Shown piece after piece: positions 32,445-41,207 of a DNA stretch of 64,000 nt. The notes under the pieces were generated by a model, which was given only the letters and a program-made list of their open reading frames with translations, was not told where the DNA came from and did not search any database. Source of the DNA: Paralithodes platypus (lineage: Eukaryota > Arthropoda > Malacostraca > Decapoda > Lithodidae); the NCBI GenBank assembly GCA_032716605.1, contig CM064572.1:38594415-38658414 (forward strand). Reading direction: 5' to 3'. The first letter of the stretch is position 1. Every line of letters begins with the position of its first letter. The position numbers and the translations under genes are program-made.

Positions 32445-34422
32445 GTGGAGTGGTGTGGTGTGGAGTGGAGTGGTGTGGTGTTGTGTAGAGTGGTGGTGTG
32501 TGGAGTGGTGTTGTGTGGTGGTGGAGTGGAGTAGAATGGAGTGGTGTGGAGTGTAATGTTGTGGTATGGTGTGATGTGTGGAGTGGTGTGGTGTGGAGTT
32601 GTGTGGTGTTGTGTGGAATGGAGTGGTGTGGTTTGGAGTGGAGTTGTGTGGTGTGGAGTGGTGTGGTGTGGAGTAGAGTACTGTGGATTAGTGTGTAGTG
32701 GTGTAGAGTTTTGTGGTGTGGAGGGGAATGTAGTCATGTGGAGTGGTGTGGAATGGAGTGGTGTGGAGTTGTGTGGTGTGGAGTGGCGTGGTGTGGAGTA
32801 GAGTGGTGTGGTGTGGAGTGGTGTGGTGTGGAGTGGTGTGGTGTGGAATTGTGTGGTGTGGAGTGGAGTGGTGTGATGTGGAGTGGTGTGGTGTACAGTG
32901 GAATGGTGTGGTGTGGAGTGGTGTGGTATGGTTTGAAGTGGAGTGGTGTGGTGTAGTGTGCAGTGGTGTGATGTGGAGTGGTGTGATGTGGAGTACAGTG
33001 GAATGGTGTGGAGTGGAATGGTGTGGAGGGGAGTGGTATAGTGTGGAATGGAGTAGAGTGGTGTGGTGTGGAATTGTATGGGGTGGTGGTGTGGAGTGGT
33101 GTGGAGTTGTGTGGTGTGGAGTGGTATGGTGTAGAGTTGTTTGGAGTGGTGTGGAGTAGTGTGGAGTGGAGTGGAGTGCTGTGGTGTGGTGTGAAATGGA
33201 GTGGCGTGGAGTTGCGTGGTGTGTTGTGTAGTGATGTGGAGTTGTGTGGTGTGAGTTGTGTGGAGTGGTGTGGTGTGGTGTTGTGTGGAGTGGAGTGGTG
33301 TGGTTTGGAGTAGTGTGGAGTGGAGTGGTGTGGTGTGGTCTGAATTGCTGTGGTGGGGAGTGTTGTGGTGGTGTGGGATGGAGTGGTGTGGTGTGGAATG
33401 GAGTCATTTGGAGTGATGTGGTGTGGAGTGGTGTGGAGTTGTGTGGTGTGGAGTGGTGTGGAGTGTAGTGGTGTGGAGTTTTGTGGTGTGGAGGGGAATG
33501 TAGTTGTGTGGAGTTGTGTGGTGTGGAGTTGTGTGGTGTGGAGTGGTGTGGTGTGGAGTGGAGTGGTTTGGTGTGGAGTGGTGTGAAGTTGTGTGGTGTG
33601 GAGTGGTGTGGTGTGGAGTGATGTAGTGTGGTGTGGTGTGGAGTGGTGTGGTTAGGCGTGATGTGGAGTGGTGTGGTTTAGAGTGGAGTGGAGTGGAGCA
33701 GAGTAGAGTGGAGTGGTTTAGAGTGTGAGTGGTGTGGAGTGGAGTGGTGTGATGTGGAGTGGTGTGGTGTGGAGTGGTGTGGAATGGAGTGGAGTGGAGT
33801 GGTGTGGTGTGGTGTTATGTGGAGTGGTGTTGAGTGGTGTGGTGTGGAGTGGTGTGGAGTGGTGTGGTGTGGATTGGAGTGGTGTGGAGCTGTGTGGTGT
33901 GGTGTGGAGTGGTGTGGTGTTGAGTGGTGTGGTGTGGAGTGGTGTGGATTGGTGTGGAGTGGTGTGGAATGAAATGGAGTGGAGTGGTGTTGTGTGGAGT
34001 GGTGTTGTGTGGAGTGGTGTTGTGTGGAGTGGAGTAGAGTGGTGTTGTGTGGAGTGGTGTGGTGTTGTGTAGAGTGGTGTGGTGTTGTGTAGAGTGGTGT
34101 TGTGTGGAGTGGTGTTGTGTGGTGGTGGAGTGGAGTAGAATGGAGTGGTGTAGAGTGGAATGTTGTGGTGTGGTGTGGTGTGGTGTGGTGTGATGTTGTG
34201 TTGTGTGGAGTGGTGTGGTGTGGAGTGGTGTGGAGTGGGGTGGTGTGGTTTTGTGTTGGTTGTGTGGTGTGTGTTGTGGTGGTTGGGTGTGGTGTGGTGT
34301 GGAGTGGTGTGGAGTGGTGTGGTGTGGTGTGATGTGGTGTGGTGTTGTGTTGGTGTGGTGCAGATGTGTGGTGTGGTGTGGAGTGGTGGTGTGATGTGTT
34401 GTGTTGTGGTGTGGTGTGGTGT
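32445..34422. repeat. GTGGW satellite block 3 (about 2.0 kb)
   Basis: Continuation of block 2 after the N1 insertion, with the same orientation and composition. Blocks 2 and 3 together are about 4.6 kb, close to the length of block 1. Confidence 0.95.
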
Positions 34423-34484
34423 GGAGAGAGAGAGAGAGAGAGGAGAAGAGAGAGATGAGAGAGAGAGCGAGAGAGAGAGAAGAG

Positions 34485-34518
<34 letters not shown>
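34423..34518. repeat. (GA)n microsatellite closing satellite block 3
   Basis: GA run with GAAGAG interruptions, followed by CACCG...CACGGGTTGAAACCTAATGG, the same tag as after block 1. Confidence 0.92.
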
Positions 34519-34519
<1 letters not shown>

Positions 34520-36300
34520 ACCGTTTTACACGGGTTGAAACCTAATGGCTATATAAACCTGAGTCAACGCATCAACATACCCTTCAATAAATACGGCAAT
34601 AAACCCTTCAATAACTCTCTAAATCAACTTACCTCACCAATATGACTTATCCCGACACCGGTTCCATAATATCCGATGTAACAAACTTAAAAACACGTTG
34701 AATAACAGTTACCAAATGAAAAATATAAAAACACAACACGCACTTCTCATTTCAACACTCCACGCGGAAAGAGAGAGAGAGGCAGGCAGGAAGGAGGGAC
34801 GGAGAGGAAGTTGTAGGTCAATAATGCACTCGGTAAGTCCGTATATCACCTATGGTCTTTATAATTAACTCCTAACTCAATTAAATACAAACAAACTCCA
34901 AACACAATACTCCTCAATCAAACCCCCTAATGCATACAATAGCTGTATCAACTCCTGACTTTTAAATAATCAACATATGGTCAACATTTTAAAAGTGCAT
35001 TAAATACCGCCTTGATTAATGGACGCTGCCCGGATTAAGACACTTCCAACATTACCTAATAAGGACATACCGCGGGATTTTAACTGTAGGCTAAATGATC
35101 GTAAATTCCCATATCTTTCTTTGTATACAGGAATTAGATTACCTATACTATTAAAATACATTGAGGGATAAACAGTTGGAGGTAATACAAAGAGGAGTGC
35201 ATGCTAACAACTAAATTAATAAGTTATATTTTAAAGATAGGGGTTAACCTAAAAATATCGTACCTCTGGCAATCACGCACGACTGTATCCCTCCACCTCT
35301 CCTTCGCGCGCGCCCCCCCCCGCCCACCCCCCCACCCCCTCCGTTCATTCCTCCTTCTTCTCCTCTGTCTTGAAGTATTGGTGAACGTTATATACCATCT
35401 GTTTTGTCTGACTATGCAAGTGGGTGGGGTGATTTGGAGCGGCTTCCATTGTGGATGGTGTCAAAGTCAGGAATGAAATGAAGTGAGAGTATAAATTTTG
35501 TGCGCCTGGCAGCACGCCATCACGTGAAATTTGTGATGAGTTTTTTTGGCCGACGTCTGACAACGTCGCAGTAGCCAAGCAAGCTGTATACAATGTCCGT
35601 TGAATTTACTAATAAGCGAATTAATTATAAAAACAATAAAGCTTTTTTGTACATGTAGAAATAGCCTGAGCATTTCAAACCGACTTAAGGTACTTAACAC
35701 CTTACGAGCGGCCTATGCGGTTTATTTATGTGTACCGCACAGCGGGGTGTTTTTAGCCAAAATAGGGCTGTTTACGTGATCATTTTCATGCCTAAATAAG
35801 ACCCAGAACGTAAAACAAGTACCTATCCCTGAAAGGGCATAAACAGAGCTTTCGAATGACACCATAACGATCCTTGTATGATGGATAGTTTTCTTGCAAT
35901 AACCGTGCAACGCGAGTGCAAAAAGCAGGTAATTCGGTACTTTCGGTACATAATTGAGTATGTAGCGAGTGAGAGAGGGAGGAGGGAGCTGAGATTTGTG
36001 TCAGTAGGTTCGCCGCGGTGGTCTGGAGCAGTCATACGCTCGCTAGTCTCCTGCCACCACTTGTCTCTCTCTCTCAGCCACATTACGTGCTGAAATTGCC
36101 ACTCGACCTATGTCGAGCGCCGCCACATAGTCCAGCTTTATTTAACTCGACTTATGTTGCTCGCCGCTAATTAAGGGTTAATACCGAAAATAATATATTT
36201 TTGTTGTAAATAATTATACATATGGCACCAATGTAAAGGGAGTAACCGCGGGTAGGACCGCCTGTTAAGATCTGTTGGACTATAACAAGTATAGAGATAA
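34519..36300. other. Unassigned low-coding region
   Basis: Starts with the shared tag (34519-34552). It contains a GA/GGCA patch near 34768-34810, a C-rich patch near 35315-35342, and small inverted motifs around CTCGACCTATGTCGAG near 36102. No ORF here looks like a protein; short ones lack recognisable domains. Confidence 0.5.
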
Positions 36301-36324
36301 AAACTTACTAAATGTTGTTTTCAT

Positions 36325-36430
36325 GTTTGTGTTTATATTGTACATGTATAATATGAGTACCGGTAGGGTAAAAGACTGTTTCACCACCTTTGCCCTTTTG
36401 AGACGAGTAATTATAAAATCAAATCAATCC
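36325..36430 (+). mobile_element. Non-LTR 3' tail fragment, copy 1
   Basis: Contains GTATAATATGAGTA, GGTAAAAGACTGTTTCAC and GCCCTTTTGAGACGAGTAATTA, then AAATCAAATC. The same block recurs at 37002-37070. Only the 3' untranslated end is present. Confidence 0.6.
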
Positions 36431-36939
36431 CTCCCTCAGCCTACCTACCCTCCCGGAGCTATACCTACCTACCTGTCCACCTCCCTCAGTCTACGCTCCC
36501 TAACCATACTGCTGTATTGTCCTCAATATTCTCGGCTAATGGCTTGAGGTACAAATACCTCCGGATATGCGGCACATCCCTCCCGGAGGACTACTTGCAC
36601 CTTCCCTCCGAATATTATTTTATAGATATAAAATAATCTGAATCTGTATGGCTGTATGTTTTGGGTGCTGGGGTCTGGTGTATGGGTCACGACGGTTAGG
36701 GTCCCTCTAGGATGTTTAAAGAGGGATTAACATGGTCGGGGCTCAGTTGGGGGTCTTGTGGGACAGTATGCGTGTTTAAAAACAAAAAACAATCTGATCA
36801 AGGTCTATAACGGGGACTCATGTATTTTAGATATGTCTTTATTATAATATTGTATATACTAAACTTAGGTAGTGTTAAAAATTATCTTCAATATCAATGT
36901 ATTACTCAGCTAACTATATATGTAATGACATAGTTTAAG
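36431..36939. other. Unassigned stretch between two non-LTR tails
   Basis: Contains repeated CTACCTACC/CCTCCC runs near 36430-36500 and an AT-rich remainder, part of which may belong to the 3' untranslated region of the second tail. No gene seen. Confidence 0.45.
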
Positions 36940-37136
36940 CTAGAAATACGGTGAAGATTGCGTATGCACCTTCGCCCTTTTGAGATAATGTAACTATGAT
37001 ACTTATGTATAATATGAGTAGGGTAAAAGACTGTTTTATCACCTTTGCCCTTTTGAGACGTGTAATTATGTATTCCCATGTATTATTTATGCTTTATCAA
37101 TAAAGAATCAAATCAAATCAAATCAAATCAAATCTT
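36940..37136 (+). mobile_element. Non-LTR 3' tail fragment, copy 2, with (AATCA)n end
   Basis: Carries the same GGTAAAAGACTGTTT and GCCCTTTTGAGACG block as copy 1. It continues to CAATAAAGAATCAAATCAAATC, a pentamer tandem of about six units. A polyadenylation-like AATAAA precedes the tandem. Confidence 0.65.
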
Positions 37137-37200
37137 CTCCTCCCCCCCCCCTTTTCTCTCTCTCTCTCGCTTTCGCTCTCTCTCTATCTTTCTCTCTTTC
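37137..37200. repeat. C-run and (CT)n
   Basis: CTCCTCC, ten or more C, then CT repeats with GCTTTCGCT interruptions. Confidence 0.85.
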
Positions 37201-37209
37201 AATGGGGTG

Positions 37210-37470
37210 ATAAATTAAAGAACAATAGTCAGATAGGGAAGAAAGAGGAACTGATATGTAAAAGCAATAGGTGCACATAGCCTACGGAAGGTGTACAGTA
37301 CATGGAGTATGGAAAGTGTACATACGCTGTGGGAAGGTGTACCCAGATGGGGTAATGTGTAGGCTACATAGACTACGAAAGGTGTACACAGGGTACTAAA
37401 GATGTACACACAGTCAGAGAGATAATCACAGGTTTCATAAAGTGTACATACAGTGTGGGAAAGTGTGCAT
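37210..37470. repeat. GTGTACA minisatellite
   Basis: Degenerate tandem of roughly 30 bp built around GGAAAGTGTACATA/CGCTGTGGGAAGGTGTACA. About eight units, no coding sense. Confidence 0.65.
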
Positions 37471-37681
37471 TAACCCCTTCTGTACCGCGACGTCTTTTTC
37501 ATCTTATTCTAGCTATATTTAGATGATTTTGTGCAGCTTAAGAAGGATCAGTGGTTGTATAAATGGTTAATTGAGATGTTCAAAGCCTGTTAATTGCTGG
37601 AGGCCTTTTTTAAACTGAATAATATCGTCTAATAGTACCTAGAAGAAAATAAAAAGACGTCGCTGGTACAGAAGGAGTTAA
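37470..37681. mobile_element. TTAA-A miniature element, best copy
   Basis: TTAA at 37470-37473 and 37678-37681 flank a 212-bp near-palindrome. The left begins CCCCTTCTGTACCGCGACG and the right is the inverse, ending CGCTGGTACAGAAGGAG. The arms keep pairing inward through TAGACGAT and CTTAAG/AACTGA blocks almost to the centre. No ORF. TTAA duplications are typical of piggyBac-type elements; no transposase is seen, so this is a MITE by inference. Confidence 0.75.
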
Positions 37682-37722
37682 GGGGGAGGTAGTCGCTTTT
37701 CTGACCCCTCTTCTCCCTCATG
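37678..37722 (+). mobile_element. TTAA-B element, 5' stub
   Basis: TTAAGGGGGAGGTAGTCGC, the left end of TTAA-B, abuts TTAA-A and shares its TTAA. It is broken after about 45 bp. Confidence 0.5.
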
Positions 37723-37794
37723 TGTGTTTCCCTTGTGTTCTGCCTGTGTATGTTTGCTACCTACATCGATCAATCTGCCTACCTTTGCCTATCC

Positions 37795-37880
37795 ATCAAT
37801 GTATCTATCTATCAATCTATCCATCCATCCTACCATCTAGCTATCTATCAATCCATCTATCCTACCATATATCTATCTGA
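37795..37880. repeat. (ATCT/ATCC)n tetranucleotide repeat
   Basis: CTATCTATCAATCTATCCATCC-type repeat. The apparent N-terminal 50 or so residues of the long ORF starting at 37720 come from this. Confidence 0.9.
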
Positions 37881-37977
37881 AGTGACGGGGTTAAATAACA
37901 CATGTAGGATTGCTAGCCTACAGGTGAATAGGAAGGACAGAACAAAAAACCAGCAGCAGAGATGTAACTCCATACTA

Positions 37978-39456
37978 GTTTCTCAGGCTGTTGTTCTCAA
38001 AAACTGTGCTTCCGTGCTGACTCCCTGCCTAGGCAAACTCTTTCGTCTCTGTCTATCCTCTAACGTCTTCCCTTCATGCTGGAAGTTTGCTCACATTCAA
38101 CCTATCCCAAAGAAGGGTGACCGCTCTCAACCCTCCAACTATCGTCCAATTGCTCTTATCTCTTGTCTTTCTAAAGTTTTTGAAACTATTCTTGCTTCCA
38201 AATTTCTTAAGCATTTCTCTTCTCATAATCTGCTCTCAGATCGCCAGTATGGCTTCCTTAAGGGTCGCTCTACTGGTGATCTTCTTTCATATCTTACTAA
38301 CTCTTGGTCATCCTCCTTTCGGGACTTCGGTGAGACTTTTTCTATTGCACTAGACATATCGAAAGCCTTCGATAGAGTCTGGCATAAATCTTTAATTTCT
38401 AAACTACCCTCCTTCGGTTTCTATCCCTCCATCTGTGCCTTTGTCTCTAATTTCCTTTCCGGCCGTTCGATAGCCGCGGTTGTGGACGGCCATTGTTCAC
38501 TTCCTCACTCTATAAACTCCGGTGTTCCTCAGGGCTCTGTCCTATCTCCTATTATCTTTCTAATTTTTATAAATGATCTCCTTAACTGTACCTTAATTCC
38601 CATCCATTCATACGCAGACGACTCAACCTTGCACTACTCCATTAGTTTTTCAGAACGCCCCAGCCAGCAATCCCTCAACGACAAACGTAATGAAGCCATA
38701 GAACTCTTAAATTCTGATCTAAATACTATTTCCAATTGGGGCAGAGAAAACCTTGTTAACTTTAATGCTTCCAAAACCCAATTTCTCCATCTATCTACCC
38801 GTCAAGATCTCCCAGCGGACTATCCCTTATTCTTCAACAATACAAAAATCAACCCTTCATCTTCTCTCAATATTCTTGGTGTCTCTTTTTCTTCTGCTCT
38901 CATTTGGAAGGACCATATTACCAGTCTTGCTAAGGCAGCATCCCAGAAGCTGGGTGTGCTCAACCGCCTTAGGGGGTTCTTTTCCCCTGCACAGCTTCTT
39001 GCTCTGTACAGGGGCATAGTGCGCCCTTGTATTGAGTATTGTTCACATGTGTGGGGAGGTTCCTCTCACACTGCTCTCCTAGACAAAGTTGAAAGGAAGG
39101 CCTTTCGTATCATTAACTCCCGTCCACTCACCAACTCTCTGCAATCTCTCTCTCTCCGCCGCAATGTTGCATCTCTCTCGCTATTCTATCGCTACTATAA
39201 TAATCAGTGTTCCTCAGAGCTATCCCAGTGCATACCACCTCCTTTACGTAGGGCACGTGGTACCAGTCTTGCAACTCAATCCCACCCCTACTCTGTGCAA
39301 CTCTCCAACCCAAGAGTGAAACGTTACTCTCAAACTTTCTTCTACTCAACAGCTGAGCTCTGGAACTCTCTCCCAGAATCAGTCTTTCCCTCTTCCTATG
39401 ACTTAAATTGCTTCAAACTCCGTGTGTCCAGGCATTTTGGCTCGAACGTCCCTTGA
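37978..39456 (+). CDS. Jockey-B reverse transcriptase (partial, frame open)
   Basis: About 490 residues of non-LTR RT without a stop. Motifs: [62 protein letters not shown] and the catalytic YADD (38611-38622). The C-terminal GIVRPCIEYCSHVWGG, SLRRNVASLSLFYRYY and TAELWNSLPESVF blocks follow. The frame extends upstream to 37720, but those residues are microsatellite and flanking DNA. The EN domain is missing through 5' truncation, so it cannot move on its own. It is closest in this window to Jockey-A. Confidence 0.88.
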   Translation, partial: VSQAVVLKNCASVLTPCLGKLFRLCLSSNVFPSCWKFAHIQPIPKKGDRSQPSNYRPIALISCLSKVFETILASKFLKHFSSHNLLSDRQYGFLKGRSTGDLLSYLTNSWSSSFRDFGETFSIALDISKAFDRVWHKSLISKLPSFGFYPSICAFVSNFLSGRSIAAVVDGHCSLPHSINSGVPQGSVLSPIIFLIFINDLLNCTLIPIHSYADDSTLHYSISFSERPSQQSLNDKRNEAIELLNSDLNTISNWGRENLVNFNASKTQFLHLSTRQDLPADYPLFFNNTKINPSSSLNILGVSFSSALIWKDHITSLAKAASQKLGVLNRLRGFFSPAQLLALYRGIVRPCIEYCSHVWGGSSHTALLDKVERKAFRIINSRPLTNSLQSLSLRRNVASLSLFYRYYNNQCSSELSQCIPPPLRRARGTSLATQSHPYSVQLSNPRVKRYSQTFFYSTAELWNSLPESVFPSSYDLNCFKLRVSRHFGSNVP

Positions 39457-39563
39457 TTTTGGCCCTGTCACTCTTTCAACTATGGGGGAGGCACTCGCTA
39501 TAGGCAGTTATGCCTTTTGCCTCCCTCAATCACATAGAAAAAAAAAAAAAAAAAAAAAAAAAG
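37978..39563 (+). mobile_element. Jockey-B non-LTR retrotransposon, 5'-truncated, poly(A) tail
   Basis: The copy starts inside RT (near VVLKN), keeps an undamaged frame to its stop at 39456, and ends with a 3' untranslated region of about 80 bp and a pure A run at 39539-39562. An open frame and clean poly(A) imply a young insertion. Related 3' fragments lie at 2967-3115, 43421-43688 and 60990-61457, all on the minus strand. Confidence 0.85.
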
Positions 39564-39566
39564 GCT

Positions 39567-39827
39567 ATGGAGAAACAAGAACCAGAGGAGTGCCCCATAT
39601 CACCAGGTAATTCCCGTTTTCTAACTACCAGGAAGACGGGTCACCTAGGTCAGTCACCCCTTCAAAAGAGTGGTAGTTTGAGCCAATTACAATCCCGCTT
39701 TCAAATCCTCTCCACAAATCACCAGCCTTCATTCGACCAGCAGCCAGATTTGCAGTACAACGAGCAAATGCTTATGCAAGTTCTGCATCAAAGACCTGAG
39801 TGCTACCGAGAGAAGTGGGGATATTAG
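39567..39827 (+). CDS. Unrecognised 86-codon ORF
   Basis: Starts at the ATG just after the Jockey-B poly(A) (MEKQEPEECPISPGN) and runs to a stop at 39827. The composition is protein-like, rich in Gln/Ser/Pro without simple repeats, but I recognise no domain. It could be an exon piece, part of an unknown repeat, or chance. Confidence 0.2.
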   Translation: MEKQEPEECPISPGNSRFLTTRKTGHLGQSPLQKSGSLSQLQSRFQILSTNHQPSFDQQPDLQYNEQMLMQVLHQRPECYREKWGY

Positions 39828-40179
39828 GATATACAGTGCAGTACTATTACGGAGTACTCTGGATCAACCCAGGAACATATAGAAGAACAAAGTTATCCAC
39901 TGCATCACCAATAACCCTCAATTATAATAAAATCACCAGAGTTGCTATTAGGGCGTATTTCATTTGGGCGAATAATCACTTCCTTTTTAGCGAAAAACAC
40001 ATATCTTTTGGGTGCAATTTATCTCTTCATTTGGGCGAAAAGTTAAGCTCCATTTTGACGTACTCGACACTTCACTTGGGCGAGAATCATACCGGTTCCC
40101 AGACATTCTAGGTGGAAAATATGACTATACATTTCTGTTCATCATTTACAAGAACAAAATGTTAATCCTTGTTCGTTTT

Positions 40180-40578
40180 CACTTCATTTGCGATAAGATA
40201 CACATGAACTTCATGACGACTCTTGGGCAGGACCGGGATTTTTTTCTGAGCTCTCTGTACAGTGCAAGGGAAATGTTTCTTAGGTCTTTTGGGTCAAGTT
40301 GGCTTTCACTATCATTCATAAGTTCTTTTCTAATACATTTTAAAGGTTTGGGGGCTATGCCAGACTGCGCATCTTTTAACTTACACTGTAAGTTGTTGTG
40401 CTTCAATTTTCTAAACATCGCTTGGATAATTATGCTTAGTCATAGCTTTTATGATTGTTTTTCCATTGTCATCAGTCCTAATTCGGGCTTTATATCTGTT
40501 TTTCTTTTTGCTTGTACATCTCCATGCAGTATCACTATTTTTCAGTACTGATTCAACTCGAAACGAGAATCTATCGAA
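40180..40578 (-). pseudogene. FLYWCH zinc-finger / MULE transposase N-terminal remnant
   Basis: Reading down from 40578, the minus strand gives RFSFRVESVLKNSDTAWRC, then KARIRTDDNGK and KHNYPSD. This is the layout of a FLYWCH finger (W-x-C, CxARI, HNH), with Tyr replacing the second Cys and the last His. A stop at 40411-40413 and a frameshift follow. The next frame (40418-40179) reads KLKDAQSGIAPKP and LRNISLALYRELRKKSRSCP, like the helical region after FLYWCH in Mutator-related proteins. The catalytic domain is absent. Assignment is by eye. Confidence 0.55.
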
Positions 40579-40803
40579 TATTATTATAATTATTTGTTAT
40601 TATTTTTTTCTTCTTTTCTGTTGGCTTCTGAGATGGTGCCTTCTATGGTCCTGCTCGAGGAATGAACGTCTTTCTCTAGGGATCAGTCTCGCACTATGAT
40701 ATACTATATGAACCCTCAGCCTCGTTTCTTCATCTCGCTCTTGTGTTCGATCCTGTGGTTCTAATCCATGTGCTCCTACGGCTCTCACTACTCAGTCAGA
40801 ATT

Positions 40804-40959
40804 GTGGGAATTAAGACACAAATGCAGAGCAGGGACCCAGTTTTGTCAACGTTTCGCCATGTAGGCTTCTTCAGGAATAACGTTATTCCTGAAGAAGCCT
40901 ACATGGCGAAACGTTGAATAAACTGGGTCCCTGCTCTGCATTTGTGTCTTAATTCCCAC
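40804..40959. repeat. 156-bp near-perfect palindrome with hammerhead-like core
   Basis: Arms 40804-40881 and 40882-40959 are reverse complements with only about two mismatches and no spacer; the centre is AATAACGTTATT. Each arm contains CTGAAGA (40889-40895 on plus), a GCC-TACAT-GGC stem-loop, and GAAAC (40908-40912). These are the conserved boxes of hammerhead ribozymes such as those in Penelope-like elements. One extra A lies beside the stem. Confidence 0.85.
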
Positions 40960-41207
40960 ATCTGTTGCAGCCAATGCTGTTTCTTCACCACATTGTCAGT
41001 CAAATTACTTTAAATTATCAGCAATCCTTGACAGGCAGTTCTATAGCATTTACGTTGTTGTTGCCTTATTCTGATTTCGCCCAAATGATGTTTACCATTT
41101 CACAGAATTACTGATACGTTGTCGCCCAAATGACATAGTGAACTGGCGCCCAAATGATAGAGTAGCAAATCAACATTTTCGCTCAAGTGAAATGCACCCT
41201 GCTATTA

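Larger units (their letters stand above)
39951..41199. mobile_element. Mutator-like DNA transposon remnant, 8-bp TSD
   Basis: The ends are inverted: left GGGCGTATTTCATTTGGGCG, right (reversed) GGGTGCATTTCACTTGAGCG. CATTTGGGCGAA-type motifs repeat several times beneath both ends. The direct repeat TGCTATTA flanks the element (39943-39950 and 41200-41207). Inside, the minus strand has a decayed FLYWCH-type gene. A 156-bp palindrome lies at 40804-40959. Confidence 0.8.

Noticed and set aside
35201..36100. Short ORFs around a C-rich and GA-rich patch as a host gene
   Set aside because: All are under 95 codons, overlap on both strands and have no domain.
39567..39827. A host exon after the Jockey-B poly(A)
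   Set aside because: There is no recognisable domain or clear splice signals; listed only as a low-confidence ORF.
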